Shown here: positions 34,936-45,895 of the stretch, in pieces
How the letters are laid out: the number at the start of each line of letters is the position of its first letter
How positions within the stretch are numbered: position 1 is the stretch's first letter
Position numbers and translations under genes: made by a program
Notes under the pieces: generated by a model
What the model saw: the letters and a program-made list of their open reading frames with translations, nothing else
Databases searched by the model: none
What the model was told of the DNA's origin: nothing
Assembly: GCA_903880015.1 (NCBI GenBank)
Contig: CAIRNS010000013.1
Span: 1-59,670 of the forward strand
Length of the DNA stretch: 59,670 nt
Direction of reading: 5' to 3'
DNA from: an uncultured Elusimicrobia bacterium
GTDB taxonomy: Bacteria > Elusimicrobiota > Endomicrobiia > Endomicrobiales > CAIRNS01

Positions 34936-37017
34936 GAGGCCTTTTTCCCCGTCGGAAAGATTGCGCAAAAATTCTGGCTCAACGGTGTATCCTGCATCCT
35001 GCGCTCGGGCAATATCGCGGCGCGCCTGAGGGTATTTTTTCTGCAACGAATACACCACTGCGCGCTTGAAATAGGCTTCGCCGTATGTCTTATCGAGAGT
35101 GACGGCAACTGTATAATCAGCCAGGGCTTTGTCACAATGGTCCAACATCCCCCAAATATTGCCGCGATTGTGCCAGGCAGATGAAGAATGGGGATCTAAG
35201 CGAATGGCTGTTGACAATGCAGTCAAAGCGGGCATCAACTGTTTTGCTTTTCCGTATTCCGAACCAAGGAGATTATACAACACGCTATCATCAGGCTCAA
35301 TCCGTATCGCTTCAAGAAAAACGGCGATTGCCGAAGAAGTATCGTTCATCCTGCTATGCACATCCGCGACAATTCTGAGGACATTGTTGTTGTACGGCGC
35401 AATAGACCGCATCAGTTGTGCCGTTTTCAACGCTGCATTGTTATTGCCCCGCAAAATAGAGATCGATGCCTTTCCCGTTAATGAACGAATAGAGTGGGGA
35501 TCGCGACGAAGCGCTTTGTCAAAACAGATATCGGCAGCCGCCAAATCTTTTGTCGCAATATAAAGCATTCCCAGACTACTGTACGGGTCTGCTAACCACG
35601 GCCTAAAACTGCTCACTCTTTTATACTCCGCCACTGCTGCATCATAATTTTTCTCTTCGAAGTAATACAGCCCCATGTTCATACCTGCCGGTGAATACTG
35701 CGGATCAAGGCGGATACATGTCGAGAAATCATCAAATGCCTTTTCCTTCTCTCCCATGGCTTTATATGCCAGGCCTCGTCCGTTGTAGGCAAACGCGACC
35801 TGTGGATATCGGGCAATAACTGCTGAGGTAAGATGCATATTGCTTTGCCATATCCGGCACTGCGCGTGAGCCATGACAGCAAGGACGCAGCAAATCAATC
35901 CTCCGCCAATAATTGCGCTGGTCCGTACGACAGCATGGGATAAACGCCGATATGCGGCGTTAAGCATTACGGCAACGACATAAAATAAACCAATAAAAGG
36001 TATGTAAGAATAGCGATCTGCGACTGATGAAATACCAACGGGAACAAATCCAATCACCGGCAAAATGGTTACGATAAATAACCCCGCGCCGAATACTATT
36101 TTTTTATTCCTCCACGCGAAACATCCAACCACGACGGCAAGCAGCATGAGTGCTAACGGGGCATATTGCACGAGTTCCGAAGGAGCGGTGCCGGGAGGAA
36201 CGGTATGGGGATAAATACATACGAGATATACTGGGGCAACCAGTTTCTGCAGATAGAAAAAAACATTATAAGAAGCGCTCATACAATGAACGAGAAAATC
36301 GTACAGAGTGAAAGCACTGCGCATTGACGAGGAATATTGCCCAGTAAATGTCGCGACGGAAAATATCGCGGCTATAATGAAAAAAGGCACATAGCCAATC
36401 AGCCGGTTCCGGTCAAACCGCTTACCTGCGTGATAATCGATCAATACCAGCACTGCGGGGAAGCTAACGGCCATTGTCTTTGATAAAAGAGACAACATGA
36501 AAAAAATCAGGGCAAAAACATACCCTGACTTCTCCGATCGACGGACATACCAGCTGTAAGCGGCCATGCCCCACAAAAAGAAAAAAGCGTACAACACATC
36601 TTTGCGTTCGGTAACCCATGCCACGGATTCGACATGCATCGGATGAACGGCAAACAACACGGCAACAAGGAGTGAAACACCCCACAGTTCCGTCAACAAC
36701 ATACAGATGACCAGCACCAGCATGCTGTTGAGGATGTGCAGAAAAACATTGGTTACATGGTAAACGAACGGATCGGCCTGGAAAAATTTGTATTCAATGG
36801 CATAGGACATACTGACAAGCGGATGATACATATTGTAATGGTAGGAGCAGAACCATTTTTTGATAGTCGGCCAGGACATATTCATGATCTCAGTGTTCGA
36901 GGAAACCATAACTCCATCGTCCAGATCAACAAATCCCGCGTTCAGCGCGGGATAATACACATAAACACACAGTATTGAAATCAGCAGACATGAAAGCAGG
37001 AGGGGGCGGCAGTTCAT
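34918..37017 (-). CDS. TMTC-like multi-spanning membrane protein with C-terminal TPR repeats
   Basis: 699 residues. Residues 1 to about 390 hold about ten membrane helices and the GT-C signature of TMTC/PMT-type proteins: the early luminal D31-LDD34 after NAGFV and 'FAVHPMHVESVAWVTERKDV' in a later loop. Residues about 405-680 hold seven or eight TPR units (for example 'AFAYNGRGLAYKAMGEKEKA', 'AWHNRGNIWGMLDHCDKALA'). Eukaryotic TMTC proteins are O-mannosyltransferases; bacterial relatives are mostly uncharacterised, so glycosyl transfer from a lipid-linked sugar is an inference. It follows thyX by 9 nt and ends inside the nrdR promoter region. Confidence applies to the family call. Confidence 0.78.
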   Translation of the reverse strand: MNCRPLLLSCLLISILCVYVYYPALNAGFVDLDDGVMVSSNTEIMNMSWPTIKKWFCSYHYNMYHPLVSMSYAIEYKFFQADPFVYHVTNVFLHILNSMLVLVICMLLTELWGVSLLVAVLFAVHPMHVESVAWVTERKDVLYAFFFLWGMAAYSWYVRRSEKSGYVFALIFFMLSLLSKTMAVSFPAVLVLIDYHAGKRFDRNRLIGYVPFFIIAAIFSVATFTGQYSSSMRSAFTLYDFLVHCMSASYNVFFYLQKLVAPVYLVCIYPHTVPPGTAPSELVQYAPLALMLLAVVVGCFAWRNKKIVFGAGLFIVTILPVIGFVPVGISSVADRYSYIPFIGLFYVVAVMLNAAYRRLSHAVVRTSAIIGGGLICCVLAVMAHAQCRIWQSNMHLTSAVIARYPQVAFAYNGRGLAYKAMGEKEKAFDDFSTCIRLDPQYSPAGMNMGLYYFEEKNYDAAVAEYKRVSSFRPWLADPYSSLGMLYIATKDLAAADICFDKALRRDPHSIRSLTGKASISILRGNNNAALKTAQLMRSIAPYNNNVLRIVADVHSRMNDTSSAIAVFLEAIRIEPDDSVLYNLLGSEYGKAKQLMPALTALSTAIRLDPHSSSAWHNRGNIWGMLDHCDKALADYTVAVTLDKTYGEAYFKRAVVYSLQKKYPQARRDIARAQDAGYTVEPEFLRNLSDGEKGLLTHNR

Positions 37018-37026
37018 AAGAGTCGA

Positions 37027-37704
37027 TTATCGCAGTACAAGCTTTTTCCAGGGCGTTCCGCAGGGCTTATCTTCGTGGCATCCGGCACCGCGGCAATCAG
37101 GTCCGGCGTCGGCAAACAGAATCGGCGCCGCGATGACTGCCGCTTTGAGCATCCGGCAGGCCATATCCTTTATTTCCCACTGGGCGCGGTTACAGCACCG
37201 CAAAGAGAAAAAGTGGCGTAGTTCGCGGGCGTTCATGGTAAGAATTATTTTGGTAGCCGACGCTTGAGGCAATATATAGCGCGCATCTTCCGCCGGTATG
37301 CCGGCTTCGGCAAGTGAGTCGTACACCGACTTCACCCGTTTGACCGCCGTAGCAAACACCGCCGCCATGCGTTTATCGGCAGTTATCCGCGGAGGAACCA
37401 CACATTCTAAGGGACCGTTAAATTTCACATAGCGCTGACTTTGAACCGAGTAGGATGCAATCCGGTGGCGCGTCAGTTGAGCAAGAAGCGCCCGGGAAAC
37501 TCCTTCAATGGCAAAGGTAAAAGAAGCGTGTTCCAGAACCGACACATGACCGGAACGGATAATCCGCGATAAAATATCTTTTATGACCGGGGGCGTTACT
37601 TTTTTGGAGAGATCTTCTATGGAAAGGGCAGAGTAGCACAGACGGCCTGCCAGTGCGCATGTCTTTTCAGGTTCGGGCGTATGTTTAATAAGTTGTACTT
37701 TCAT
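37027..37704 (-). CDS. thyX: FAD-dependent thymidylate synthase
   Basis: ThyX, 225 residues from the ATG at 37704 (MKVQLIKHTPEPEKTCALAG). It methylates dUMP with methylenetetrahydrofolate and FADH2. The ThyX motif RHRxxSxxxxSxR(Y) is present as RHRIASYSVQSQRY at residues 79-92. The later 'ARYILPQASATKIILTMNAR' and ELRHFFSLRCCNRAQWEIK blocks are typical. A longer frame to 37764 runs into carB and adds unconserved residues; the internal ATG lies 7 nt past the carB stop. It fits the folate-sparing dTMP route used with class II reductase in many anaerobes. Confidence 0.94.
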   Translation of the reverse strand: MKVQLIKHTPEPEKTCALAGRLCYSALSIEDLSKKVTPPVIKDILSRIIRSGHVSVLEHASFTFAIEGVSRALLAQLTRHRIASYSVQSQRYVKFNGPLECVVPPRITADKRMAAVFATAVKRVKSVYDSLAEAGIPAEDARYILPQASATKIILTMNARELRHFFSLRCCNRAQWEIKDMACRMLKAAVIAAPILFADAGPDCRGAGCHEDKPCGTPWKKLVLR

Positions 37705-37711
37705 TGAATTG

Positions 37712-40700
37712 TTATGATTTGCTTGCTTTGTAGTATTCCTGCAGCGAGGTGACGGTCCAATCATTGGTTCGCAACGCCTTAATCCCCTCGACAGTTACCC
37801 GCGCTGCCGCCAGAGTGGTGACCATCGGGATATTATTCATAACGGCACTCCGGCGAATATGATAGCCGTCGGCGCGGCTGGCTTTCCCGGAAGGGGTGTT
37901 GAGCACTAAACTGACTGAACGGTTTTTTATAAGATCTATCACATTGGGACGGCCCTCTGAAATTTTGTTGACTTTTTTGACCGGCAGATTATGGGACTCC
38001 AAAAACTCCGCGGTGTGCTGAGTGGCAAGCATTTCAAAACCCAGGTTCAAAAGCTCACGAATAATCGGCAACACTTCTTCTTTGCCTTGCGGCCCTAAAC
38101 TGACCAGCACCGCGCCATTGCGCGGCAGTACCGAACCGGCTGCCAACTGCGCCTTCGCAAACGCCCGGCCGTAATCGGTATCAATACCCATCACTTCGCC
38201 GGTGCTTTTCATTTCAGGCCCCAGCAAAACATCCACATTGTTAAATCGCGTCCAGGGCAATACCACTTCCTTAACCGCCGTATATTTCAAGTGCGGCACG
38301 CTTCCGGAAAGTATTTTTTTCGAAAATATCTTGTTAAGTTTTTTACCCAGCATGATCTTAGCGGCTATCTTGGCAAGCGGAATGCCGGTTGCTTTTGAAA
38401 CATACGGAACCGTCCGGGACGCCCGGGGATTTGCTTCCAAAATATAAACCACTTCGTCTTTTATCGCAAATTGTATATTGATAAGGCCTTTAACCTGCAG
38501 TTCACGGGCAAGATTTGAAGTATGTTTGACTATGGTTTCAATACTGGTTTTTGAAAGCGTATGCGGCGGCATTACGCAGGCCGAATCCCCGGAGTGGATG
38601 CCGGCATGTTCAATATGCTCCATAATGCCCGCAATGTAGACATCGTCGCCGTCGGAAATAGCATCCACATCGATTTCGATGGCATTGTCGAGGAATTTAT
38701 CGACAAGAATCGGCTTTCCCGGACTTACTTCCGCCGCTTCGGCCATATAATCGCAAAGCATTGAATCGTCATAGACAATCTTCATCGCGCGGCCGCCCAA
38801 AACATACGACGGGCGCACCATGACGGGATAGGTCAGCTTGGTCGCAATTTTTTTTGCCTCTTCAAAATTGAGCGCGATACCTGAGGCCGGCTGGGGTATC
38901 TTGATTTTTTGCAGGATTTTGCTGAACTGTTTGCGGTCTTCCGCTTTGTCGATTGAAGCCGGCGATGTTCCCAAAATTTTTACGCCCGCCGCATGCATAG
39001 CCGCCGTGAGATTAAGCGGCGTCTGTCCGCCGAACTGAACAACGACTCCCAGCGGTTTTTCCTTTTCGGCGATATTTAAGACATCCTCAGCCGTCAACGG
39101 TTCAAAATAGAGACGGTCGGAAATATCATAATCGGTTGAAACAGTTTCCGGATTGCAGTTGACCATGATGGTCTCATAGCCCTCTTCGCGCAGGGCAAGG
39201 ACCGCGTGGACGCAACAATAATCGAACTCAATGCCTTGACCGATACGGTTTGGTCCCGCACCAAGGATCATAACCTTTTTGCGCGCGGTAACCGGAACCT
39301 CGTCCTCTTCCTCGTAGGTCGAATAGAAATACGGCGTGCACGCATCAAACTCAGCGGCGCAGGTATCCACCAATTTATACGAGGGGATTACGGCAAGTTT
39401 TTTCCGCAGTGCACGAATTTTCGCCGGCTCTTTGCCGGTTAAGTGAGCAATCTGTCGGTCAGAAAAACCAAGCTGTTTTGTCGCAAAAAGAAAGGCCCGC
39501 TGTTCGGTGCGGGGAAGCTTGAATAGTTTTTTTATCGCCGGTTCCCAGTCGACTATCTCCTGTATCTGCTGCAGGAACCACGGGTCGATCTTTGATATTT
39601 CGTGTATTTCGGCCGCCGTCATGCCAAATATAAGGGCGTAGCGAATGTTAAATATCCGCTCGCAATTGGGATTACGCAAATTATAGGTAATCTCTTTCAT
39701 CAATTCTTCGCGGGTCACGCCGCCCGCTGCCCAGCGCTTTTCAATGCGGGCGTCACGCAAAGATCCATCTGCGCCCAACCCGAAGCGTCCGACTTCAAGA
39801 CCGCGCACAGCTTTTTGAAACGCTTCCTTAAATGTCCTACCCAGCGCCATAACTTCGCCGACCGATTTCATGGCAGTGTTGAGCGTCTGATCGGCACCGG
39901 TAAATTTTTCGAACGCAAACCGCGGAATTTTGACAACGCAATAATCGATAGTCGGCTCAAAAGACGCCGGGGTTTTAAGGGTAATATCGTTGGGAATTTC
40001 ATCTAACCGATAGCCGACTGCCAGCAAACTCGCTATTTTGGCAATCGGGAACCCGGTTGCTTTTGAAGCCAGCGCCGAAGAACGGCTGACGCGCGGATTC
40101 ATTTCAATGACCACCAGTTTTCCATCAGCGGGATTGACGGCAAATTGAATATTTGAACCACCGGTATCCACCCCGATGGCGCGAATTACTTTAAACGCCC
40201 AATCACGCATCTTCTGGTATTCCCGGTCAGTCAGCGTCTGCGCCGGAGCCACGGTAATAGAATCGCCGGTGTGCACGCCCATGGGATCAATGTTTTCTAT
40301 GGAACAAATGACCACGCAGTTATCCGCACAGTCACGCATCACTTCAAGTTCAAATTCTTTCCAACCCAGGACCGACTCTTCGATCAATATTTCGTTGATG
40401 GGGCTGGCGTCTATGCCGGTGGCCGCCGCTTCCATAAAGTCTTCGCGGCTGTATACCGTCCCGGAACCGATACCGCCCAGCGTAAACGACGGCCGGATAA
40501 TCAGCGGAAATCCGATGACATCGGCGACTTTAAGCGATTCTTCAATGGTATATGCGTAGCCGCTTTTAGGCAAGTCAAGGCCGATCTCCTGCATCGTTTT
40601 GCGGAACAGCCGCCGGTCTTCGGCTTTTTTGATTGCAGGAAGTTTCGCCCCGATCAACTCCACATTGTATTTTTCAAGGATTCCCTGTTCGGAAAGCGCC

Positions 40701-40999
40701 ACGGCAAGGTTGAGCGCAGTCTGTCCGCCCAGGGTCGGCAGAATCGCCTGAGGCCGTTCTTTTGCAATAATTTTTTCAATGATTTCGGGCACAAGCGGTT
40801 CTATATATGTCGCGTCGGCAAACTCCGGGTCGGTCATAATAGTGGCGGGATTTGAGTTGATAAGAACAATCCGGTATCCTTCTTTTCTCAGCGCCTTGAT
40901 TGCCTGAGTCCCGGAATAATCGAACTCACAGGCCTGCCCGATAACAATTGGCCCCGAGCCGATAATCAAAATCGTTTTAATGTCTGTTCGTTTCGGCAT
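37712..40999 (-). CDS. carB: Carbamoyl-phosphate synthase, large subunit
   Basis: CarB, 1095 residues, forms carbamoyl phosphate from bicarbonate, ammonia and two ATP. Both ATP-grasp halves are present: the first starts '[20 protein letters not shown]', the second '[20 protein letters not shown]'. The oligomerisation segment sits between them, and the C-terminal MGS-like allosteric domain ('[20 protein letters not shown]', [21 protein letters not shown]) is complete. It supplies PyrB here, and possibly arginine synthesis. thyX begins 7 nt after its stop. The gap to carA is 207 nt and holds a palindromic repeat; nothing else was seen in it. Confidence 0.96.
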   Translation of the reverse strand: MPKRTDIKTILIIGSGPIVIGQACEFDYSGTQAIKALRKEGYRIVLINSNPATIMTDPEFADATYIEPLVPEIIEKIIAKERPQAILPTLGGQTALNLAVALSEQGILEKYNVELIGAKLPAIKKAEDRRLFRKTMQEIGLDLPKSGYAYTIEESLKVADVIGFPLIIRPSFTLGGIGSGTVYSREDFMEAAATGIDASPINEILIEESVLGWKEFELEVMRDCADNCVVICSIENIDPMGVHTGDSITVAPAQTLTDREYQKMRDWAFKVIRAIGVDTGGSNIQFAVNPADGKLVVIEMNPRVSRSSALASKATGFPIAKIASLLAVGYRLDEIPNDITLKTPASFEPTIDYCVVKIPRFAFEKFTGADQTLNTAMKSVGEVMALGRTFKEAFQKAVRGLEVGRFGLGADGSLRDARIEKRWAAGGVTREELMKEITYNLRNPNCERIFNIRYALIFGMTAAEIHEISKIDPWFLQQIQEIVDWEPAIKKLFKLPRTEQRAFLFATKQLGFSDRQIAHLTGKEPAKIRALRKKLAVIPSYKLVDTCAAEFDACTPYFYSTYEEEDEVPVTARKKVMILGAGPNRIGQGIEFDYCCVHAVLALREEGYETIMVNCNPETVSTDYDISDRLYFEPLTAEDVLNIAEKEKPLGVVVQFGGQTPLNLTAAMHAAGVKILGTSPASIDKAEDRKQFSKILQKIKIPQPASGIALNFEEAKKIATKLTYPVMVRPSYVLGGRAMKIVYDDSMLCDYMAEAAEVSPGKPILVDKFLDNAIEIDVDAISDGDDVYIAGIMEHIEHAGIHSGDSACVMPPHTLSKTSIETIVKHTSNLARELQVKGLINIQFAIKDEVVYILEANPRASRTVPYVSKATGIPLAKIAAKIMLGKKLNKIFSKKILSGSVPHLKYTAVKEVVLPWTRFNNVDVLLGPEMKSTGEVMGIDTDYGRAFAKAQLAAGSVLPRNGAVLVSLGPQGKEEVLPIIRELLNLGFEMLATQHTAEFLESHNLPVKKVNKISEGRPNVIDLIKNRSVSLVLNTPSGKASRADGYHIRRSAVMNNIPMVTTLAAARVTVEGIKALRTNDWTVTSLQEYYKASKS

Positions 41000-41055
41000 T
41001 TAATTACTCGCTCTAGAAATTTTACACAGTTCCTGCAATGTTTTCGTCTCTACAT

Positions 41056-41146
41056 CTGTCATCCCCGAATGCTTCTATCGGGGATCTGGTGTTATATCAG
41101 AAACTCCAACAAACCATATTCCCGATTACACCCTCGGCAATGACAG
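41056..41146. repeat. Palindromic repeat between carA and carB
   Basis: CTGTCAT (41056-41062) and ATGACAG (41140-41146) are inverted ends. Inside lies the hairpin ATCCCCGA / TCGGGGAT (41061-41068, 41078-41085). A partial repeat of the right end (GGCAATGAC, 41159-41167) follows. It is unrelated in sequence to the CCCCTTTG family and resembles widespread 'GTCATCCCCG' extragenic repeats. Confidence 0.7.
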
Positions 41147-41206
41147 TCAGGGTGAGACGGCAATGACTGTCGGGGTGCAGCGGCTAAGACATTCGAAATT
41201 ATTCGA

Positions 41207-42319
41207 TTACTTCTCCATCAATTTCAAAAAGCGGCCAAAGAGATAGCTGGCATCGTGCGGGCCGGGGCTCGCTTCGGGATGATACTGGACTGAAAATATC
41301 GGCAGATGCTTGTGCGCAATGCCTTCGAGCGTTCCGTCGTATAAATTGCAATGGGTCACGGCGACATCGTTGTTGCGCAAAGATTTTTCGTCAACGCAAA
41401 AACCGTGATTTTGAGAGGTAATTTCTATGGCCCCGGTAGTAAGATCTTTGACCGGATGGTTGGCGCCGCGGTGACCGAATTTGAGTTTATAGGTCTTGGC
41501 ACCCAGTGCTAAACCCAGCATCTGGTGTCCGAGACAAATACCAAACAGCGGCAGTTTTTGATTTTTAGTAGCTATATGCGCGATGAGTTTTTTTACGGTC
41601 TCGATTACATAGGTTACCGCAGCGGGGTCGCCGGGGCCGTTGGAAAGCATGATACCGGTCGGATTGATTGCCAGTATATCTTCCGCTGTCGCCGTAGCGG
41701 GAAAAACCGTTACCGCGCATCCGCGTTCGGCAAGTTCGCGCGCGATGTTGGATTTACAGCCGCAATCCAAAAGAGCTACTGAAAACTGCGGCGGGACAGC
41801 GGTTTCATGCGTAAAGAGATATTTCTCCGCACAGGTCACTTCCCGCACTAAATCGCGACCGACAAGACCGCGTGATTTTTTTGCCTTTTCGATGAGTTTT
41901 TTGGGGTTTGTTTCTGTCGTAGAAATAACTGCCCGCATAGCGCCCGCCTGGCGAATATGGCGCGTCAACGCGCGGGTGTCTATGCCTTCCAATCCTATCA
42001 CTTTGTTGCGGGAAAGAAAATCAGACAAAGATTCTGTTGATCGCCAATTAGAAACTATGGCGCTTGCTTCCTTGACCACGAACCCGGAAGCGTGAATGCG
42101 GGATGATTCCATGTCTTCAGGATTAATGCCGTAATTGCCGATGTGCGGGTTGGTCATGCAGACGATCTGTCCGCAATAGGATGGATCGGTAAGAATTTCT
42201 TGATATCCGGAAAGTGATGTATTAAAAACAATTTCCCCATCGCGTTCTCCTTCGTATCCGAAGGAGTTCCCGATAAAGATTCTACCTGATTCCAGTGCTA
42301 AAATGCATCTTTTTTGCAT
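41207..42319 (-). CDS. carA: Carbamoyl-phosphate synthase, small (glutaminase) subunit
   Basis: CarA, 370 residues, releases ammonia from glutamine for CarB. The N-terminal domain begins MQKRCILALESGRIFIG and contains FNTSLSGYQEILTDPSY. The class I amidotransferase domain has the nucleophile in PLFGICLGHQMLGLALG and the triad partners in SVQYHPEASPGPHD. The start has no strong ribosome site. A 205-nt gap to purA upstream contains a palindromic element. Confidence 0.96.
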   Translation of the reverse strand: MQKRCILALESGRIFIGNSFGYEGERDGEIVFNTSLSGYQEILTDPSYCGQIVCMTNPHIGNYGINPEDMESSRIHASGFVVKEASAIVSNWRSTESLSDFLSRNKVIGLEGIDTRALTRHIRQAGAMRAVISTTETNPKKLIEKAKKSRGLVGRDLVREVTCAEKYLFTHETAVPPQFSVALLDCGCKSNIARELAERGCAVTVFPATATAEDILAINPTGIMLSNGPGDPAAVTYVIETVKKLIAHIATKNQKLPLFGICLGHQMLGLALGAKTYKLKFGHRGANHPVKDLTTGAIEITSQNHGFCVDEKSLRNNDVAVTHCNLYDGTLEGIAHKHLPIFSVQYHPEASPGPHDASYLFGRFLKLMEK

Positions 42320-42376
42320 GATGTAAGAAGGTATATACTCATTCCCTTATGTAAGATTTATTCTGAATTCGAGAAC

Positions 42377-42463
42377 GGCAAATCCCTCTCAATCTCCCTT
42401 TTTCAAAGGGAGAAGTGTATAGCTTTATCCCCTCTTTGACAAAGAGGGGTGAGGGGAGATTTA
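42377..42463. repeat. Dispersed palindromic element, copy 3
   Basis: Begins GGCAAATCCCTC and ends GGGGAGATTT; holds the palindromes CTCCCTTTTTCAAAGGGAG (42394-42412) and CCCCTCTTTGACAAAGAGGGG (42429-42449). Another hairpin GAACctCCCT...AGGGagaaGTTC follows at 42483-42510. Together they fill the carA-purA gap. Confidence 0.8.
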
Positions 42464-42524
42464 TAAACTTCATATTCCCAATGAACCTCCCTTTACTGAG
42501 GGAGAAGTTCATATTTTCGTACAT

Positions 42525-43914
<1,390 letters not shown>

Positions 43915-44004
43915 AGTTGTATCAGTGACCGGTAATCAATAAAAATGATGATAATGATTAGGCGCAGCAGATTGCGTGTAAAACTACCCATCAAAAATTG
44001 AAAA

Positions 44005-44077
44005 TGAGCCCGGCGTGGCTCGAACACGCGACACCCTCATTAAAAGTGAGGTGCTCTACCAGCTGAGCTACGGGCCC
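44005..44077 (-). tRNA. tRNA-Lys (anticodon TTT)
   Basis: Minus-strand cloverleaf with acceptor GGGCCCG/CGGGCTC (one G-U pair), D-arm AGCTCAGCTGGTAGAGC, anticodon TTT, T-arm GTGTTCGAGCCAC. The discriminator is A and CCA is not encoded. It is transcribed ahead of tRNA-Glu and purA. Confidence 0.95.
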
Positions 44078-44178
44078 AAAAGATCAATACTGTTTTTCGC
44101 TAATCACATCAACATGGTGCGGCATTATACCGCATAAAAAAAACCACTGGCCAAATGCATCAACCATTGGCGGATGTT

Positions 44179-44208
44179 ACTGTAGCAAAAAATAAGCGGC
44201 ATTGTCAA
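44179..44208 (-). promoter_or_regulatory. Candidate promoter of the tRNA-Lys/tRNA-Glu/purA unit
   Basis: TTGACA (44203-44208), 18-nt spacer, TACAGT (44179-44184) on the minus strand, about 100 nt before tRNA-Lys. A second possible -10, TATAAT in the near-palindrome GCGGTATAATGCCGC at 44122-44136, lies closer to the tRNA but lacks a good -35. The rest of the 44078-44294 gap shows nothing else. Confidence 0.6.
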
Positions 44209-44294
44209 CCTGAAAAAAGGACGCGATTGGCAAGTAATGCAGCAAAACTAAGCTGTCGCTAAATTCCTTGACGAACAATTGTATATCACGGCGC

Positions 44295-45128
44295 TTACGC
44301 TATTGAAAAATCCGGATTGATGCAGATTATTTTTTTAAGTTCGTTAACCTTCTCTTCGGCACGACGCCGGTAAGAGAGATCGTTGGTATCGTAAATATTG
44401 ATCCACAAACGCAACGCCTCGGTATACTTTTTTTGCTTTTGATAGATATTAGCCAGAATGCCTTTTATCATATTCGGGGCATCCGGCTGTCCGACGGCCG
44501 TCTCAAGGAGACTGAGCATGCCGGTAAAATCGCCGGATTTCCGGTACACAATGGCGCTGACATACAAATTCAGCTGCCAATAGGGTTCATGAATATCCCG
44601 AACGCTGGCGTGCTGGTACTTTGCTAAAACCGCAATGCCGTGTTCAAGCAGCAGCAGCGCCTCTTGCGGACGATTGAGATTCCAGGCCAGCGCCCCGCCA
44701 CCGTACAAGTAGGTAAAATAATACGATGGATCCAGTGCAACAATCCGGTAGCAGTACTGCAAAAACAACGGATAAACCCCGCCGTCAATTTGCGGATGAT
44801 AATGACTTTTATCGTCACATCCCGCGGTGAAGCATACCTCTTTATCTATCTTGGCACCAAAAAGATATTTCGTCATATCCCACGATAATTGAAATGCCCG
44901 ATCTTCGTCAAGAGGTTTTTCGGGAGTGCCATAATATTGAAGAAGCTGTATCCATGCAATATCGGCCCCCAGCTTTCTAACACCCATCACCACGCTGGCG
45001 ATATCAAGCCCGGTATAAGAAGCAGCGGCGTCAGCGGCGGAAAAAGCCAATGGATACGCAAACCCCCGCGCCAATTCGGCGTTTACCACCGAAAAAAGCA
45101 CTACGGAGATCACCAGAAGTCGCAGCAT
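44295..45128 (-). CDS. Exported TPR-type protein linked to the ABC exporter
   Basis: 277 residues from the ATG at 45128 (MLRLLVISVVLFSVVNAELA), with a signal peptide or membrane anchor at the N-terminus. Residues about 130-265 carry TPR-like helices ('YFTYLYGGGALAWNLNRPQE', 'GILANIYQKQKKYTEALRLW'); the earlier VCFTAGCDD has a cysteine pair. It starts 2 nt after the permease stop and belongs to that operon. Function is unknown; it may be an envelope partner of the exporter. A longer frame to 45248 overlaps the permease gene and was rejected. Confidence 0.75.
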   Translation of the reverse strand: MLRLLVISVVLFSVVNAELARGFAYPLAFSAADAAASYTGLDIASVVMGVRKLGADIAWIQLLQYYGTPEKPLDEDRAFQLSWDMTKYLFGAKIDKEVCFTAGCDDKSHYHPQIDGGVYPLFLQYCYRIVALDPSYYFTYLYGGGALAWNLNRPQEALLLLEHGIAVLAKYQHASVRDIHEPYWQLNLYVSAIVYRKSGDFTGMLSLLETAVGQPDAPNMIKGILANIYQKQKKYTEALRLWINIYDTNDLSYRRRAEEKVNELKKIICINPDFSIA

Positions 45129-45130
45129 AA

Positions 45131-45895
45131 TCAAAACTCTTTTCTTTTGAAAAGCATAACGGTAAGCAGGATGAAAACTGCACTGTAGGCACACCCGTAG
45201 GCGAAGGACAACCACACCCAGTTCCCCATGACTTGCGGAACATCCCAAAAATCACGCAGATTGAAATACTGCATATTGGGGATGACATAGTAGAAGATAC
45301 CGATAGCAAGCTTACCGGCTAAAGACGGTATTTGCGTGCCGAGATAATTTATTTCCCCGCTGAAGTGGCCGAGAATCCAGAAAAAAACCGTAAAACTGAG
45401 CGAGGAAACAGCCGAGCTTGAAAAAAGTGAAAAGAATAATGCAACCGACCCGACAACCAGTATCTTTTCGGCTGAAAGAAACAACGACAACACATAGCGC
45501 GCATGAAACACCCATCCATTGAACAAAAGCAGTGACACATGCATCAGCGCCATCGCCAGCATGCCCGCATAGAGCGCCATCAGTAATCCGGCATATCTGC
45601 CGGTCAGGTAATGAAATCGCGAAACGGGGCGGGTTAAAATCAGATAAATAGTTTTCGATTCCATCTCTTCAAGGATCAAAGTCACCGCCGAAAAACCAAC
45701 CCCCAACAGGGCAAAGAACTCTATGGCGCTACTTCCGAGATCCAACAATATCCGGAGAGTTTGCTGCCCCCCCAGCACCGACAGCAGCACTGACGCGCCC
45801 ATCATGACGCCGCCGAACAGAATCAATCCGTAAAATATTTTCTTGCGGATATTTTCAATAAAAGTGTAGTAGGCAACGGAAAAAAAAGTGGTCAC
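45131..45895 (-). CDS. ABC-2 family transporter permease
   Basis: 254 residues with six predicted membrane helices, starting 'MTTFFSVAYYTFIENIRKKI'. The cytoplasmic motif 'LEEMESKTIYLILTRPVSRF' is typical of ABC-2/NosY-type permeases, which move lipids, polymers or peptides outward or gate copper-site assembly. It overlaps the ATPase gene by 4 nt and is followed at once by the TPR protein gene. The substrate cannot be told from sequence. Confidence 0.82.
   Translation of the reverse strand: MTTFFSVAYYTFIENIRKKIFYGLILFGGVMMGASVLLSVLGGQQTLRILLDLGSSAIEFFALLGVGFSAVTLILEEMESKTIYLILTRPVSRFHYLTGRYAGLLMALYAGMLAMALMHVSLLLFNGWVFHARYVLSLFLSAEKILVVGSVALFFSLFSSSAVSSLSFTVFFWILGHFSGEINYLGTQIPSLAGKLAIGIFYYVIPNMQYFNLRDFWDVPQVMGNWVWLSFAYGCAYSAVFILLTVMLFKRKEF

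Noticed and set aside
41000-41206. Hidden small gene between carB and carA
   Set aside because: The gap is accounted for by a palindromic repeat and shows no credible start and ribosome site.
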